From Candidatus Dormiibacter inghamiae (GTDB lineage Bacteria > Chloroflexota > Dormibacteria > Dormibacterales > Dormibacteraceae), in contig JAEKNQ010000013.1 of assembly GCA_016464825.1 (NCBI GenBank), positions 62,001 to 126,000 on the forward strand: a stretch of DNA of 64,000 bases. The letters are read 5' to 3'. Every line of letters starts with the position of its first letter. The stretch's first letter is position 1. Positions 34,523 through 44,795 of the stretch are shown here, piece after piece. The notes under the pieces were generated by a model. The model ran no database searches and was not told the DNA's origin. It worked only from the letters and a program-made list of their open reading frames with translations. A program made the translations under genes and the position numbers.

Positions 34523-35067
34523 TACTTGGCCCCCTTGCCGGCCTTGCCGGCCTTTCGGCGGACCACCTCGCCCCTGTACATCATGCCCTTGCCCTTGTAA
34601 GGCTCCGGCGGACGCAGCTTGCGCAGCTTGGCCGCCAGCTGCCCGACGTGCTCCTTGTTCGCCCCCACCACCGCGAAATGCGTGGGGTCGGTCACTTCGA
34701 TGTCGATCCCCTCCGGCGGCGTGATCCTGACAGGGTGGGAGAAGCCCAGATTCAGCACGAGTTCATTGCCCTGCTTGGCGGCGCGGTAGCCGACGCCCAC
34801 CAACTCCAGATCCTTGCGGAAACCGGTGGCAACACCCATCACCATGTTCGCGACAAGGGTTCTCGTCAGTCCGTGCAGCGATCGATGCTCCCGACCGTCG
34901 GTCGGCCGCTCGCAGACGATGCTGCCGTCTGCCACCTTGACGCTGATCTGCGCCGGCAGCGCACGCGCCAGCGTGCCCTTGGGGCCCGTGGCGGTCACGT
35001 GATTCCGTTCCACTGTGAAGTCGACGCCGCTTGGCAGCGGGATGGGGAGCTTTCCGATCCTTGACAT
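34522..35067 (-). CDS. rplF: Large subunit ribosomal protein L6
   Basis: A 181-residue 50S protein near the factor-binding site. [17 protein letters not shown] begins it; [17 protein letters not shown] and the C-terminal [29 protein letters not shown] motif are diagnostic. Confidence 0.97.
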   Translation of the reverse strand: MSRIGKLPIPLPSGVDFTVERNHVTATGPKGTLARALPAQISVKVADGSIVCERPTDGREHRSLHGLTRTLVANMVMGVATGFRKDLELVGVGYRAAKQGNELVLNLGFSHPVRITPPEGIDIEVTDPTHFAVVGANKEHVGQLAAKLRKLRPPEPYKGKGMMYRGEVVRRKAGKAGKGAK

Positions 35068-35083
35068 ATCTCTCTAACAGTTC

Positions 35084-35506
35084 CTACCAGACGTACGCCA
35101 GCACTTCGCCGCCGAGACCGGCGCGAAGGGCCTGGCGCCCGCTCATGACGCCCTGGCTAGTGGAGAGGATGGCCACCCCCAGCCCACCCAGGACACGCGG
35201 AATCTCGGTCTTTCGGGCGTAGACGCGAAGACCCGGCCGGCTGATCCGCTTCACGCCTGAGATCACACGCTTGCGGTCGGGCCGAGCCTTGAAGCTTATG
35301 GTCAGCGTCTCGCCCACCCACTCCGGCTCCTTGTCAACTGTGTAGCCACCAATGTAGCCCTCGTCCTTCAGAACCCGGGCCACCTCGAGCTTCAAGCGCG
35401 AAGCCGGGACCCGCACCTCGCCGTGACGAGCCGTGTTGGCGTTCCGGATGCGTGTCAGCATGTCTGCGATCGGGTCGGAGACGACGCCGGTTCCCGCTCT
35501 CGCCAT
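35084..35506 (-). CDS. rpsH: Small subunit ribosomal protein S8
   Basis: A 140-residue 16S-binding protein. [21 protein letters not shown] near residue 11 and the end [26 protein letters not shown] define S8. ATG 35506 abuts the rpsN stop. In E. coli S8 represses the spc operon at rplE; a matching site was not identified here. Confidence 0.97.
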   Translation of the reverse strand: MARAGTGVVSDPIADMLTRIRNANTARHGEVRVPASRLKLEVARVLKDEGYIGGYTVDKEPEWVGETLTISFKARPDRKRVISGVKRISRPGLRVYARKTEIPRVLGGLGVAILSTSQGVMSGRQALRAGLGGEVLAYVW

Positions 35507-35691
35507 CACCAACTCGACTTCATCACGCCGGGGATCCTGCCCTCGGCGGCAAGCGTTCGAAAACAGATGCGGCACATGCCGAACTTCCGCATGTAGGCGC
35601 GCGGCCGCCCGCACAGGCGGCACCGGTTGCGCAACCGCACTGCGAACTTGGGCGGCTTCTTCCAGCTCTCAACTGCTGACTTCTTGGCCAC
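35506..35691 (-). CDS. rpsN: Small subunit ribosomal protein S14, zinc (type Z) form
   Basis: A 61-residue protein with the zinc-binding set [22 protein letters not shown] (two CxxC pairs) and the end [11 protein letters not shown]. This is the short S14Z form found in Terrabacteria and most thermophiles. It overlaps rpsH by one base. Confidence 0.97.
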   Translation of the reverse strand: MAKKSAVESWKKPPKFAVRLRNRCRLCGRPRAYMRKFGMCRICFRTLAAEGRIPGVMKSSW

Positions 35692-35717
35692 TTACTCACT
35701 CCTCCGCTGCACGCTGT

Positions 35718-36302
35718 TCACCGGCCTTCCCGTTTTCGGAACGGCATACCCAACTGGGTCAGCAGCGCGCGCGCCTCTTCGTCGGTCTTGGCGGTAGTCA
35801 CTATCGAAACCTCGAAACCTCGCAGCTTGTCGATCTTGTCGTAGTCGATCTCTGGAAAGATGATCTGCTCCCGCAGCCCCAGCGAATAGTTGCCCCGGCC
35901 GTCGAAACCCTCACCGCTGATGCCGCGAAAGTCCCTGATGCGCGGCAGGGCCAGGCCGATCAGCCTTTCCAGGAAGAACCACATCCGGCGGCCTCGCAGC
36001 GTGGCCTTGATCCCTACCGGCATGCCCTCGCGCAGCTTGAACGCGGCTACCGAGCGACGCGCCTTCACCACCACCGGCTGCTGGCCGGTTATCGTGCGGA
36101 CGTCGGCGACGGCCGCCTCCAACGCGCGTGGGTTGTCCTTCGCCTCGCCGATGCCGATGTTGAGGATCACCTTCGCCACGCGGGGCACCTCCATCACGTT
36201 GTCGTAGTCGTATTCCCTCTGCAGCGCGGGAACCGCCTTCTCCAGATATGTCTGCTGCAGGTTGGGCGGCCGGCCCACGGTGTTCGCAGTAGCTGTGCTC
36301 AC
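35718..36302 (-). CDS. rplE: Large subunit ribosomal protein L5
   Basis: A 194-residue 5S rRNA-binding protein. [38 protein letters not shown] and [19 protein letters not shown] are conserved. GTG 36302 overlaps the rplX stop (GTGA), which supports the choice over the open frame extending to 36353. Confidence 0.97.
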   Translation of the reverse strand: MSTATANTVGRPPNLQQTYLEKAVPALQREYDYDNVMEVPRVAKVILNIGIGEAKDNPRALEAAVADVRTITGQQPVVVKARRSVAAFKLREGMPVGIKATLRGRRMWFFLERLIGLALPRIRDFRGISGEGFDGRGNYSLGLREQIIFPEIDYDKIDKLRGFEVSIVTTAKTDEEARALLTQLGMPFRKREGR

Positions 36303-36688
36303 TGGGCCTCCGTCTTCCGAACCCGCTGGTATGGCTCGCCGCACTTGACGCACTCCAGCGCCTTGCGACCACCCTCCAGGACTGTGTGGCGAATCCGCGT
36401 CGGCCGCTCACAGGCCGGACAGAACAGCATCACGTTGCTGTAGTCCAGCGGCGACTCAAAGTCGACGATGCCGCCTTGCTGGACAACGTTCCCCGCCACC
36501 CGGCTGCCCGCCTTGGTGTGCCGCTTCTTGAGGTTCACCCCGCGCACGACTATCTTGCCCGCCACAGGCAGCGTGCGCAGAACCTCGCCCCGCTTGCCCT
36601 TGTCCTTCCCGGCCAGCACCACCACCGTGTCCCCGGCGGCCAGATCAGATTTCGAAAGCCTGGCCGCGCTTGCCTTGTTCTTCAGCAA
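36299..36688 (-). CDS. rplX: Large subunit ribosomal protein L24
   Basis: A 129-residue assembly-initiator protein. KOW motif: [20 protein letters not shown] near residue 18; then VNLKKRHTK. The C-terminus has two cysteine pairs (CPAC, CVKC), as in many L24 proteins. Start lies one base after rplN. Confidence 0.96.
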   Translation of the reverse strand: MLKNKASAARLSKSDLAAGDTVVVLAGKDKGKRGEVLRTLPVAGKIVVRGVNLKKRHTKAGSRVAGNVVQQGGIVDFESPLDYSNVMLFCPACERPTRIRHTVLEGGRKALECVKCGEPYQRVRKTEAQ

Positions 36689-36689
36689 C

Positions 36690-37058
36690 TCAGAGCACCT
36701 CCGGAGCCAGGGACACGATCTTCATGAAGTTGCGCTCGCGCAGCTCGCGGGCCACCGGGCCGAAGATGCGTGTGCCCCTGGGATTGTTCTGGGGATTGAT
36801 GATCACCGCTGCGTTGTCGTCGAAGCGGATGTTCGAGCCATCCGGGCGCCGATATTCCTTGGCCACCCTGACGACCACGGCCTTCACCACCTCGCCCTTC
36901 TTCACCTGGCCGTCAGGCTGGGCCGACTTGACTGTGGCTGTGATCACGTCGCCCACCGAAGCGTAGCGACGATAGGAGCCGCCCATGACCCGGATGCAGA
37001 GCAGTTCCCGGGCACCGCTGTTGTCGGCCACCCTGAGCCTGCTTTCTTGCTGGATCAC
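36690..37058 (-). CDS. rplN: Large subunit ribosomal protein L14
   Basis: A 122-residue 50S protein: [19 protein letters not shown] at the start, [27 protein letters not shown], and [29 protein letters not shown] at the end. GTG 37058 is chosen on homology; it lies two bases after the rpsQ stop. Confidence 0.97.
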   Translation of the reverse strand: MIQQESRLRVADNSGARELLCIRVMGGSYRRYASVGDVITATVKSAQPDGQVKKGEVVKAVVVRVAKEYRRPDGSNIRFDDNAAVIINPQNNPRGTRIFGPVARELRERNFMKIVSLAPEVL

Positions 37059-37060
37059 AG

Positions 37061-37351
37061 CTATCTGGCCTTCTCGACGACTTCCAGCACACGCCAGCGC
37101 TTGTCCCTGGAGATGGGCCGCGTCTCCATGATCCTGACCAGATCGCCGACCTGACACTGATCGCTCTCGTCATGCACCTTGAATCGCGTTCGCTGCCGCA
37201 TCACCTTCTTGTAGAGCGGATGCGACTTCAAGTCCGCCACCTGAACGATGACTGTCTTCTCCATCTTGTCGGAGACCACTCGCCCGGTGCGAACCTTGCG
37301 CAGCGCTCGCTTGCGCTCCGCCGCCAGCTGCTCTGGGTGAACTTCACTCAT
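37061..37351 (-). CDS. rpsQ: Small subunit ribosomal protein S17
   Basis: A 96-residue protein. [39 protein letters not shown] and [20 protein letters not shown] are the S17 core. The ~15-residue N-terminal extension is not conserved. It directly follows rpmC. Confidence 0.97.
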   Translation of the reverse strand: MSEVHPEQLAAERKRALRKVRTGRVVSDKMEKTVIVQVADLKSHPLYKKVMRQRTRFKVHDESDQCQVGDLVRIMETRPISRDKRWRVLEVVEKAR

Positions 37352-37705
37352 CTAGACATCCTCTTGGCCGACGCGCCTTGCCCGAGCGCCCGCACGGACG
37401 GCCGGCTGGGCAGGAACCGGCGCCTCGTCCTCGCCGGCCGGGAACTCGGCGGCCTGGGCTTCAGCTTCCACAGCTTCGGGTGTTTCCAAAGGTTGAACCA
37501 GCACGTCGTCGCCGTTCAGCCGTCGCTGCTGCACCACAGTCAGGATGCGCGCAATGTTCTTGCGAACCCGCCGTACCTGCCGGTTGTTCTCAAGCTGTCC
37601 CACGGCCAGCTTGAAACGCAGCTCGTAGAGCTCCCTGCGCTCGCCGCTGAGGCGGGCTGCCAGCTGTTCTGAGTCCAATTCGGCGAGCTCAGCGGCTCTG
37701 ATCAT
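37352..37705 (-). CDS. rpmC: Large subunit ribosomal protein L29 with long C-terminal tail
   Basis: Residues 1-66 are L29 ([48 protein letters not shown], a helical hairpin). The protein is 117 residues, almost twice the family length, with an Ala/Glu/Pro tail of low complexity. L29 lies at the tunnel exit and helps dock SRP and trigger factor, so the tail would be exposed there. Overlaps rplP by four bases. Confidence 0.95.
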   Translation of the reverse strand: MIRAAELAELDSEQLAARLSGERRELYELRFKLAVGQLENNRQVRRVRKNIARILTVVQQRRLNGDDVLVQPLETPEAVEAEAQAAEFPAGEDEAPVPAQPAVRAGARARRVGQEDV

Positions 37706-38151
37706 TCTCCGCCTCCGGCGTGTGCCAGTTGAGTGGCCTGAGACTCCTCGGCCATAATGAACCGCGTCTTCACCGGCAGCTTGGCTGCCGCCAGGCGCAG
37801 GGCCTCTTTTGCAGTTTCGGCGTTCACGCCGGCCATCTCAAAGAGAACTCGGCCAGGCTTGATCACCGCCACCCAGCCTTCCGGATTGCCCTTGCCAGAG
37901 CCCATCCGCGTTTCTGCCGGCTTCTTGGTCACTGGTTTGTCGGGAAAGATCCGGATCCAGATCTGGCCGCCGCGCTTCACATGGCGGGTCATGGCCCGTC
38001 GCGCAGCCTCGATCTGTCGATTCGTCATCCAGCAGGCTTCCTCCGCCTGGAGGGCAAACTGACCGAAGGCTATAGTCGCGCCTCGAGTGGCGACGCCGCC
38101 CCGCCGGCCCTTGTGCTGCTTGCGGTGTTTTACGCGCTTAGGAAGTAGCAT
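37702..38151 (-). CDS. rplP: Large subunit ribosomal protein L16
   Basis: A 149-residue 50S protein near the peptidyl transferase centre. [19 protein letters not shown] begins it; [61 protein letters not shown] is fully conserved. ATG 38151 chosen on homology; the start lies within the tail of rpsC (14-base overlap). Confidence 0.97.
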   Translation of the reverse strand: MLLPKRVKHRKQHKGRRGGVATRGATIAFGQFALQAEEACWMTNRQIEAARRAMTRHVKRGGQIWIRIFPDKPVTKKPAETRMGSGKGNPEGWVAVIKPGRVLFEMAGVNAETAKEALRLAAAKLPVKTRFIMAEESQATQLAHAGGGE

Positions 38152-39445
38152 CCGGGTCCGCCTCCTCGACGGCTGCGGCTTCCGGCCGCTTCCGCTCTTC
38201 ACCGCCAGCGCTCTTGGTCTTGGGGCCCTTCTTCTCCGGGGCCTTGTCCGCCTCGGGCGTGGGCAGGATGCGCGAGATCGCCGAGGCGACAACGGAGCCG
38301 GCCGCCTCGACGGCCGCGGCGACGACCGGGACGCCCGTCTCCTTGTCAGGACCGGCCGGCTTCTCGCCGGCCGCTTGGCCGGCGCTCAACGCGCCGACGC
38401 CTTCCGGGCTGACCTCGGCCGGCGCGGCGGGCATCGCGTGTTCGGAGGCGGCGGCCCCAGCCTGGGCGGGTGTCGCTCTGGGCTGATCGGCCGCGCGGGC
38501 GGGGGGCCTGGGCCTCGTGCCTGGCTGGCTGCGCCGCTCAGCCTGGCTGGCCGGCGTGCCTGGTGGCCGAGGGGCTCGCTGGCGCAGGCCGCCCCCGGCT
38601 CGCTCGCCGGCGACCTGCTCAGTCACGTTGGCGGCCGCGACCTTAGGATCACTCGGGTTCTGATTGACGGCGGCGGCCTGGAGCGTGCCTGACTGCACGG
38701 GAGCTTGAGCCGCCTGGGCCTGCGCCTGCGCGGCCGCAGCCCGGCGGGCCTCGATGGCAGCGGCATCTGCCTGGCGGGCCAGGTTCTCAGGCACCAGCTC
38801 GACGCCCCGGCGCTTGGGCGCCAGGAGGTCGCGGTAGATCCAGCACTTGACGCCTATCACACCGAAAGTGGTCTTGGCGGTGGCGCGGCCGAAGCGGATG
38901 TCGGCCCGCAGTGTGTGCAGGGGCACCTGACCCTCGCGATCCCATTCCCGTCGCGCCATCTCGCCGCCGCGCAGCCTGCCGCCGAGCGCTATCCGAACGC
39001 CCTTGGCGCCGGCGCGCATGGTTCGCATGATCGACTGTTTCATGGCTCGTCGGTGGCTGATCCGGCGTTCGATCTGGAGCGCGATGTTCTCAGCCACCAG
39101 CTGCGCATCCAGCTCAGGCTGCTTGATCTCCTGGATCGAGATCTTCACCCGGCTCCCGAAGAGCTTCTCCAAATCGTTGCGGAGAGCGTCCACGGACGCC
39201 CCGCCCTTGCCGATGACGATGCCCGGCTTGGCGGTGTAAATGGTGACAGCCAGCTGGGCATTGGAAGAGCGCTCGGTCTCGATCCTCGCCACCCCGGCAT
39301 TCTTCAGACGGCCGGAGATGAACTTGCGCATCGCCAGGTCCTCGTGAAGAACCTTGGTGTAGTCCTTGTCGGCAACGAACCAATTGGCTTCCCAGTTCCT
39401 GTAGGAACCGAGCCGAAACCCGTTCGGGTGGACCTTGTGACCCAA
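38138..39445 (-). CDS. rpsC: Small subunit ribosomal protein S3 with very long C-terminal extension
   Basis: A 435-residue protein, about twice normal S3. Residues ~1-210 are S3: [22 protein letters not shown], the KH motif [20 protein letters not shown] and [32 protein letters not shown]. Residues ~215-435 are Ala/Pro/Gln/Arg-rich and low in complexity. S3 lines the mRNA entry channel. TTG 39445 starts exactly at the conserved N-terminus, two bases from the rplV stop; an upstream extension inside rplV is not used. Overlaps rplP by 14 bases. Confidence 0.95.
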   Translation of the reverse strand: MGHKVHPNGFRLGSYRNWEANWFVADKDYTKVLHEDLAMRKFISGRLKNAGVARIETERSSNAQLAVTIYTAKPGIVIGKGGASVDALRNDLEKLFGSRVKISIQEIKQPELDAQLVAENIALQIERRISHRRAMKQSIMRTMRAGAKGVRIALGGRLRGGEMARREWDREGQVPLHTLRADIRFGRATAKTTFGVIGVKCWIYRDLLAPKRRGVELVPENLARQADAAAIEARRAAAAQAQAQAAQAPVQSGTLQAAAVNQNPSDPKVAAANVTEQVAGERAGGGLRQRAPRPPGTPASQAERRSQPGTRPRPPARAADQPRATPAQAGAAASEHAMPAAPAEVSPEGVGALSAGQAAGEKPAGPDKETGVPVVAAAVEAAGSVVASAISRILPTPEADKAPEKKGPKTKSAGGEERKRPEAAAVEEADPDATS

Positions 39446-39446
39446 T

Positions 39447-39875
39447 TTAGCTCTCCCCCTCGACGGCCGCTTCGGTTTCCCCCGCCGGCCTCGCGGTGCG
39501 GGCGGCCTGCCGGCGGCGCGCCGGCCGGGCCGGAACAACCTCCGGCCGGTCCTCGACGATGGCTGTGATGTGGCAGGTGCGCTTGAAGTACTGGTGCGCC
39601 ATGCCCCGGCTGACCGGACGGATGCGCTTCATGGTGGGCCCCTCGTCCACGACCACCGTTTTCAGCCAGAGGTCGTCCCGATCCAGGTTGTGGTTGTGCT
39701 CTGCATTCGCCGCAGCAGACTTGACTGCTTTCGCCACATCCCGGGCGGCGTGCTTGGGCGAATACTCGAGCTGCGCCAACGCCTCGCTGACACGCATGCC
39801 GCGGACCATGTCAGCCGCCAGCCGCGCCTTGCGGGCAGTGCGCCGGATGTACTTGGAACGAGCGAGAACTTCCAT
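39447..39875 (-). CDS. rplV: Large subunit ribosomal protein L22
   Basis: A 142-residue protein with a loop in the exit tunnel. EVLARSKYIRRTARKARLAADMVRG, AAANAEHNHNLDRDDLWLKTVVVDEGPTMKRIRPVSRGMAHQYFKRTCHITAIV define L22. A ~35-residue Arg/Ala/Glu tail follows the core. ATG 39875 chosen on homology. Confidence 0.96.
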   Translation of the reverse strand: MEVLARSKYIRRTARKARLAADMVRGMRVSEALAQLEYSPKHAARDVAKAVKSAAANAEHNHNLDRDDLWLKTVVVDEGPTMKRIRPVSRGMAHQYFKRTCHITAIVEDRPEVVPARPARRRQAARTARPAGETEAAVEGES

Positions 39876-39882
39876 CTGTTTA

Positions 39883-40173
39883 CTAACGAACCTTCGAGGC
39901 CCGCTCGGTCTTGGCGCCCCCGGTATGGCTGCGGAAATGCCGGGTCGGCGCGAACTCGCCCAGCTTGTGACCAACCATGTTCTCGCTGATGAAGACCGGA
40001 ACGTGCTTGCGGCCGTCATGGATGGCCACCGTGTGGCCCACCATCTCGGGGAAGACCGTCGACGCCCGCGCCCAAGTGCGGATGACCTTTTTCTCGCGAG
40101 ACGTGTTCAGCTTGCCGACCTTGGCTTCCAGCTTGGGGTCGATGAAGGGGCCCTTTTTCAGCGAACGAGACAT
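39883..40173 (-). CDS. rpsS: Small subunit ribosomal protein S19
   Basis: A 96-residue 30S head protein: [65 protein letters not shown]. Normal length. Between rplB and rplV as usual. Confidence 0.97.
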   Translation of the reverse strand: MSRSLKKGPFIDPKLEAKVGKLNTSREKKVIRTWARASTVFPEMVGHTVAIHDGRKHVPVFISENMVGHKLGEFAPTRHFRSHTGGAKTERASKVR

Positions 40174-40188
40174 TGCTTTCTACTTTCT

Positions 40189-41019
40189 CTACTTCTTCTC
40201 ACGACGCCGGATTATGAGCGAGCTGGAAGCCTTCTTCGGCTTCCGGGTGCGGAAACCCAGCGCAGGCTTGCCCCAGGGCGTCTTGGGGTTGCCGCCGGGG
40301 CCAGTCTTGCCTTCGCCACCGCCGTGCGGGTGGTCGACGGGATTCATGGTTGAGCCGCGCACTGTAGGGCGCTTGCCCAGCCAGCGGGAGCGGCCCGCCT
40401 TGCCGCCGGACTCGTTCTCGTGCTCCAGGTTACCAACCTGGCCGAGCGTGGCCGCGCATCGCACGTGGATGCGACGCAATTCGCCGGAGGGCATCCGCAC
40501 AACTGCATAGTCGCCTTCCTTGGCCAGCAGCTGCGCCGACGTGCCGGCCGAGCGGACCAACTGGCCACCGCGGCCGAGCGTCAGCTCGAGGTTGTGAATT
40601 GTGGAACCGACCGGGATCCGCTGCAGCGGCATGGAGTTGCCGACCCGGACCGGAGCCTCCGACCCGCTCTGGATCTGATCTCCCACCCTGAGTCCCAGCG
40701 GCGCCAGGATGTACCGCTTCTCCCCGTCCGTGTAGTGAATCAGGGCGATCCGCGCGGAGCGGTTGGGGTCGTACTCGATGGTCGCGACCTTGCCGGGGAC
40801 TCCTACCTTGTCGCGGCGGAAGTCAATCCGGCGGTAGCTGCGCCGCCCGTCACCGCCGCGATGTCGCGTGGTGATCTTGCCCTGGTTGTTGCGGCCAGCG
40901 TTGTTCTTGAGCGGCTCCAGCAGGCTCTTCTCGGGCTCGGCGGCTGTCAGCTCCTCGAAGCTCGCGGTCTTCAGAAAGCGGCGGCCGGGACTTGTCGGCT
41001 TGTATTGCTTGATCGGCAT
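40189..41019 (-). CDS. rplB: Large subunit ribosomal protein L2
   Basis: A 276-residue core 50S protein. [14 protein letters not shown] starts it; [22 protein letters not shown] and the C-terminal [23 protein letters not shown] (with the His important for peptidyl transfer) are diagnostic. ATG 41019 overlaps the rplW stop by one base. Confidence 0.97.
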   Translation of the reverse strand: MPIKQYKPTSPGRRFLKTASFEELTAAEPEKSLLEPLKNNAGRNNQGKITTRHRGGDGRRSYRRIDFRRDKVGVPGKVATIEYDPNRSARIALIHYTDGEKRYILAPLGLRVGDQIQSGSEAPVRVGNSMPLQRIPVGSTIHNLELTLGRGGQLVRSAGTSAQLLAKEGDYAVVRMPSGELRRIHVRCAATLGQVGNLEHENESGGKAGRSRWLGKRPTVRGSTMNPVDHPHGGGEGKTGPGGNPKTPWGKPALGFRTRKPKKASSSLIIRRREKK

Positions 41020-41324
41020 CAGAGGCTCCCAAACAGGCCTTCGATCTTCTGGCCCGGAGCCAGCGTCACAATCGCCTTCTTCCAATCGGCAGTCCGGCCG
41101 CTGAGGCCGCGCCGGCCGGTGCGCCGGACCTTGCCGCGCACGTTCACAGTGTTGACTGCCCGGACCCTCACGCCCTGCTCCTGGTAGTGCTCCTCGAGCG
41201 CCTTCGCGATCTCGTTCTTGGTCGCGTCGGGCGCCACTCGAAACGTGTAGCGGCCCTCTTGGTAGAGGGCGTAGGAGCGCTCGCTCACCAGGGGCCCGAA
41301 GAGAACCTCGACTGGCGCTCTCAC
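41019..41324 (-). CDS. rplW: Large subunit ribosomal protein L23
   Basis: A 101-residue protein at the tunnel exit, docking site for trigger factor and [47 protein letters not shown] and [23 protein letters not shown] are typical. Overlaps rplD by four bases. Confidence 0.96.
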   Translation of the reverse strand: MRAPVEVLFGPLVSERSYALYQEGRYTFRVAPDATKNEIAKALEEHYQEQGVRVRAVNTVNVRGKVRRTGRRGLSGRTADWKKAIVTLAPGQKIEGLFGSL

Positions 41325-42187
41325 CCGCCCGCCTCCTCGGCCACCCAGCCGCGCCGAGGAGCGGGTGGACTGAACGTCTGCTCGAGCACGCTCACCGCAT
41401 CCTTCGCGATGATCACGCGATCGTGGGTGAACAGGTCGTACAGATTCAGATTGCTGGCCAGAATGACCTTGGCCCAGGGCAGGTTGCTGGTCGAACGGGC
41501 GACCACCTCATTTGCGGCGGGCAGCACAACCAGAGCCGTGTCGTCGACGCCAATGGCATGCAGCAAGCTCACCATCTCGGCGGTCCTCGGCTCCTCCATT
41601 ACGAAGTTCTCCAGCACCGTCACCTTGCGCTCGCTCGCCTTGACGCTCAGCGCCGAGCGAAGGGCGAGCCGGCGCATCTTGCGCGGCATCTTTTCAGCGT
41701 AAGAGCGGGGCTCAGGGCCGAAAACCGTACCCCCGCCCACCATCGACGGCTCGCGCGTTGAACCGTGCCGAGCGCGGCCAGTGCCCTTTTGCCGGTAGGG
41801 CTTGGCGCCGCCACCAGCAACCTCATCCCGGTGCTTGACCTTGGCGGTGCCCTGCCGAGCGTTGTTGCGCTGGCGGAGAAAGGCCTGGTGCATCACTGCC
41901 ATATGCGGGACCTGGCCGAAGATCGATTCGGGCAGATCGAAGCGGCCGGACCGCTCGCCACCGGCCGTGTAGGTCGGCACCGACAACGGATCCGCCGACT
42001 CAGACTCCGTCGCTGACCCCCGGCTGACCGCCTTGGCCGCGCTCGCGCCACGTGTGCCCGTCTTGCGCTTGCCTGGCTCCGCCTCCTGGGCCGTTTTTTC
42101 GATGGCTGCAGGCGTGGCCTCAACCTCGTGCTCCGCAGCAGCACCGCTCATTTGCTCCTGCAACTCGTCCTGCTCGCCGGCCATCAC
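41321..42187 (-). CDS. rplD: Large subunit ribosomal protein L4 with N-terminal extension
   Basis: A 288-residue protein; residues ~85-288 are L4 ([78 protein letters not shown]). The first ~80 residues are acidic, Ala/Glu-rich and not conserved, where bacterial L4 normally has only ~10. In E. coli, L4 autoregulates the S10 operon through the leader, which makes the leader at 43146-43552 of interest. Start overlaps rplC. Confidence 0.95.
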   Translation of the reverse strand: MMAGEQDELQEQMSGAAAEHEVEATPAAIEKTAQEAEPGKRKTGTRGASAAKAVSRGSATESESADPLSVPTYTAGGERSGRFDLPESIFGQVPHMAVMHQAFLRQRNNARQGTAKVKHRDEVAGGGAKPYRQKGTGRARHGSTREPSMVGGGTVFGPEPRSYAEKMPRKMRRLALRSALSVKASERKVTVLENFVMEEPRTAEMVSLLHAIGVDDTALVVLPAANEVVARSTSNLPWAKVILASNLNLYDLFTHDRVIIAKDAVSVLEQTFSPPAPRRGWVAEEAGG

Positions 42188-42840
42188 CTGCCTGCCTTTT
42201 GCTTGACGGAGCCACGGATCATGACCAGCGATCCATAAGCCCCGGGCACTGAGCCGTGGAGCAGCAGCAGGTTCCGGTCGCGATCGACCCTCAAGACCTT
42301 CAGGCCCTGCACTGTCGTGCGCGCAGCGCCCATGTGGCCTGCCATCTTCACGCCTTTGAACACTCGAGCGGCATCGGTCGCGCCGATCGACCCCGGCTGG
42401 CGCACGTTCATCGAACCGTGACTCTCAGGTCCTCGTGAGAACCGGTGGCGCTTCACCATGCCCTGGAAGCCCTTGCCCTTGCTGCTGGAAGTGACGTCGA
42501 CCAGCTCACCCTCGGCGAAGACGTCACAGCGCAGCTCCTCGCCAGCTTGCAGGCCCGCGGCACCGCGGAGCTCGATCACTTGGCGAGCAGGCTCGATGCC
42601 TGCCTTCTTGAACTCACCGGCCAGTGGCTTGCTCAGTCGGCGTGCAGGAACGGGCCCGAACGCGAGCCGCGCAGCCGCGTAGCCGTCCTTCTCTTCGGTG
42701 CGGAGATCGAGCACGCGGCAGGGGCCGGCTTCCACCACAGTCACGGCTGACAGCGTGCCGTCAGGATTGAAGAGCTGGGTCATGCCGAGCTTGCGGCCGA
42801 GCAGCCCCTTCTTCACGGGCGCCGACTTCTTCTTCGCCAT
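42184..42840 (-). CDS. rplC: Large subunit ribosomal protein L3
   Basis: A 218-residue 50S assembly initiator. GLLGRKLGMTQLFNPDGTL near residue 13, the SKGKGFQGMVKRHRFSRGPESHGSMNVRQPGSIGATD loop that reaches the peptidyl transferase centre, and GHMGAARTTVQGLKVL are diagnostic. The Met start abuts the rpsJ stop. Confidence 0.97.
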   Translation of the reverse strand: MAKKKSAPVKKGLLGRKLGMTQLFNPDGTLSAVTVVEAGPCRVLDLRTEEKDGYAAARLAFGPVPARRLSKPLAGEFKKAGIEPARQVIELRGAAGLQAGEELRCDVFAEGELVDVTSSSKGKGFQGMVKRHRFSRGPESHGSMNVRQPGSIGATDAARVFKGVKMAGHMGAARTTVQGLKVLRVDRDRNLLLLHGSVPGAYGSLVMIRGSVKQKAGR

Positions 42841-43145
42841 CAGAGCTTGATCTCGATCGAGACACCGGCCGGCAGCGTGATGTGCATGAGAGCATCGACG
42901 ACCCGGGGGTTCGGGTCCAGGATGTCCACTATCCGCTTGTGAGTGCGCATCTCGAACTGCTCCCGGGAATCCTTGTCGATGAAGGGCGAACGAATCACCG
43001 TCATCTTGTTGATTTCCGTCGGCAGCGGGATGGGTCCGGCTATGCGCGCGTTCGTACGCCGGGCGGTGTCGACAATCTTGTCGGCCGCCTGGTCCAAGAC
43101 CTTGTGGTCGTAGGCCTTCAACCGGATCCGTATCTTCTGCGCCAT
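42840..43145 (-). CDS. rpsJ: Small subunit ribosomal protein S10 (NusE)
   Basis: A 101-residue protein, also an antitermination factor. [40 protein letters not shown] and [36 protein letters not shown] are conserved. ATG 43145 has only a weak ribosome binding site (CAGG). First gene of the S10 operon, preceded by a 407-base leader rich in hairpins. Confidence 0.97.
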   Translation of the reverse strand: MAQKIRIRLKAYDHKVLDQAADKIVDTARRTNARIAGPIPLPTEINKMTVIRSPFIDKDSREQFEMRTHKRIVDILDPNPRVVDALMHITLPAGVSIEIKL

Positions 43146-43552
43146 TAGTTGCCTGTAACGGCCGATTGGGCCGTAGCTCGGGGCAGGCGCCTGTCCAGGG
43201 CGCCAGTCAGGGCGCCGTGGCGAAATCCGGGGTCCCCGCGAAACCGGAGGTTTCGTGGGGTGGGAAATCCGGGGTCCCCGCGAAACCGGAGGTTTCCTGG
43301 GGTGGAAAGGAGAGGGTGGACCGAGGAGGAGCGGATCTGAGGATCCGTGACGACGAAGGGCCGGGCCCCGTGCTTAGGGGGCCCCGCGACACGGGGAATG
43401 CTGCGCACCCATCGGGGTCCTGAGCCCCGAGATGCGGTCTTATCGGCTGGTACTGGCAACTCGAACTCCAGCTCGGTCCGAAAAGCTGGAGCGCGCAAGC
43501 GTCGGCCAAGTCCCGTTGCTTTCACCTGCGAGCTCCTACCTATACCTATTCG
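43146..43552 (-). promoter_or_regulatory. Structured leader region of the S10 operon (tuf-rpsJ gap)
   Basis: The 407 bases between tuf and rpsJ contain no gene but many perfect hairpins in minus orientation: CTCCAGCT/AGCTGGAG, CGGGG-CTCAGGA-CCCCG, GGATC-CTCA-GATCC, two 42-bp repeat hairpins and GGCGCC-CTGGACA-GGCGCC close to rpsJ. Such density in front of the r-protein operon suggests an autoregulatory leader; the regulator is unknown. Confidence 0.6.
43222..43305 (-). repeat. Tandem 42-bp direct repeat (two units), each a hairpin
   Basis: Units 43222-43263 and 43264-43305 are identical at 41 of 42 positions. Each contains CCCCGCGAAACC-GGA-GGTTTC(G/C)TGGGG, a 12-bp stem with a three-base loop. 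In the minus-strand RNA the hairpin tip reads ACCUCCGG, carrying an anti-Shine-Dalgarno-like ACCUCC. Confidence 0.85.
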
Positions 43553-44737
43553 CTACTGGAGGACTTCGGTCACGACGCCGGCGCCAACTGTGCGGCCGCC
43601 CTCGCGGATGGCGAAGCGCAGACCCTGCTCGCAGGCGATCGGCGTGATGAGCTCGATGGTCATCTCGACGTTGTCGCCCGGCATGCACATCTCGACGCCC
43701 TCGGGCAGCGAGATGGTACCTGTCACGTCGGTGGTACGCATGTAGAACTGGGGCCTGTAGTTGGAGAAGAACGGCTTGTGTCTGCCGCCCTCCTCCTTGG
43801 TCAGGACGTATACGTTCGCCTTGAACTTCGTGTGCGGTGTGATCGAGCCCGGCTTGCCCAGCACCTGGCCGCGCTCCACGTCGTCCCGACCTATGCCGCG
43901 CAGCAGCGCGCCGACGTTGTCGCCCGCCTGGACTGAGTCCATCTGCTTGTGGAAGGTTTCCAGGCCCGTGACCACTGTGGTCCTGGTCGGCCGGATGCCG
44001 ATGATCTCGACCGACTCGTTGATCTTCTGCGTGCCTCGCTCGACGCGGCCGGTCACGACAGTGCCCCGGCCCTGGATTGTGAAGACGTCCTCGACAGGCA
44101 TCAGGAAGGGCAGGTCATTCTTCCGCTCCGGCTCGGGGATGAAGTTGTCCACCGCGTCCAGCAGCTTAGTGATGCCCTCGGTGGCCTCCGGGTCGCCCTC
44201 CAGCGCCTTCAGCGCGGAGACCCGCACGATCGGCAGGTCGTCGCCGGGGAATTCGTAGCGGGAGAGCAGTTCGCGGAGGTCGAGCTCGACCAACTCAACG
44301 AACTCCTCGTCCTCGACCATGTCGATCTTGTTCAGGGCCACCACCAGCGAGGGGACGTTGACCTGCCGCGCCAGCACAATGTGCTCGCGCGTCTGGGGCA
44401 TGGCGCCATCGTTGGCGGCAACCACCAGGATGGCCCCGTCCATCTGGGCGGCTCCGGTGATCATGTTCTTGATGTAGTCGGCGTGCCCCGGGCAGTCGAC
44501 GTGGGCGTAATGGCGCTTCTCGGTCTCGTACTCGACATGCGTGATCGAGATGGTGATGCCGCGCTGCTTCTCTTCCGGCGCCTTGTCGATCTGATCGAAG
44601 GCCTGGAACTGGGCCAGGCCCTTGGCTGCCTGCACCTTCGTGATGGCAGCTGTCAGCGTCGTCTTGCCATGGTCGATGTGACCGATCGTGCCCACGTTCA
44701 TGTGCGGCTTGGTGCGCTGGAACTTCTTCTTGGCCAC
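43553..44737 (-). CDS. tuf: Elongation factor Tu
   Basis: A 394-residue GTPase delivering aminoacyl-t[22 protein letters not shown] and NKID are the G1, G3 and G4 motifs, followed by full domains 2 and 3 ([31 protein letters not shown]). GTG start with AGGAGG upstream. Only tuf copy in the window. Ends the str operon before the S10 leader. Confidence 0.97.
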   Translation of the reverse strand: MAKKKFQRTKPHMNVGTIGHIDHGKTTLTAAITKVQAAKGLAQFQAFDQIDKAPEEKQRGITISITHVEYETEKRHYAHVDCPGHADYIKNMITGAAQMDGAILVVAANDGAMPQTREHIVLARQVNVPSLVVALNKIDMVEDEEFVELVELDLRELLSRYEFPGDDLPIVRVSALKALEGDPEATEGITKLLDAVDNFIPEPERKNDLPFLMPVEDVFTIQGRGTVVTGRVERGTQKINESVEIIGIRPTRTTVVTGLETFHKQMDSVQAGDNVGALLRGIGRDDVERGQVLGKPGSITPHTKFKANVYVLTKEEGGRHKPFFSNYRPQFYMRTTDVTGTISLPEGVEMCMPGDNVEMTIELITPIACEQGLRFAIREGGRTVGAGVVTEVLQ

Positions 44738-44795
44738 TAGAATCCTCCTGCTGTTTTGGACAGCGCCAGACTGAACCTTGCTTCAGAGCCGTTCA

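Noticed and set aside
43200-43310. CRISPR array
   Set aside because: Only two directly adjacent 42-bp repeats without spacers.
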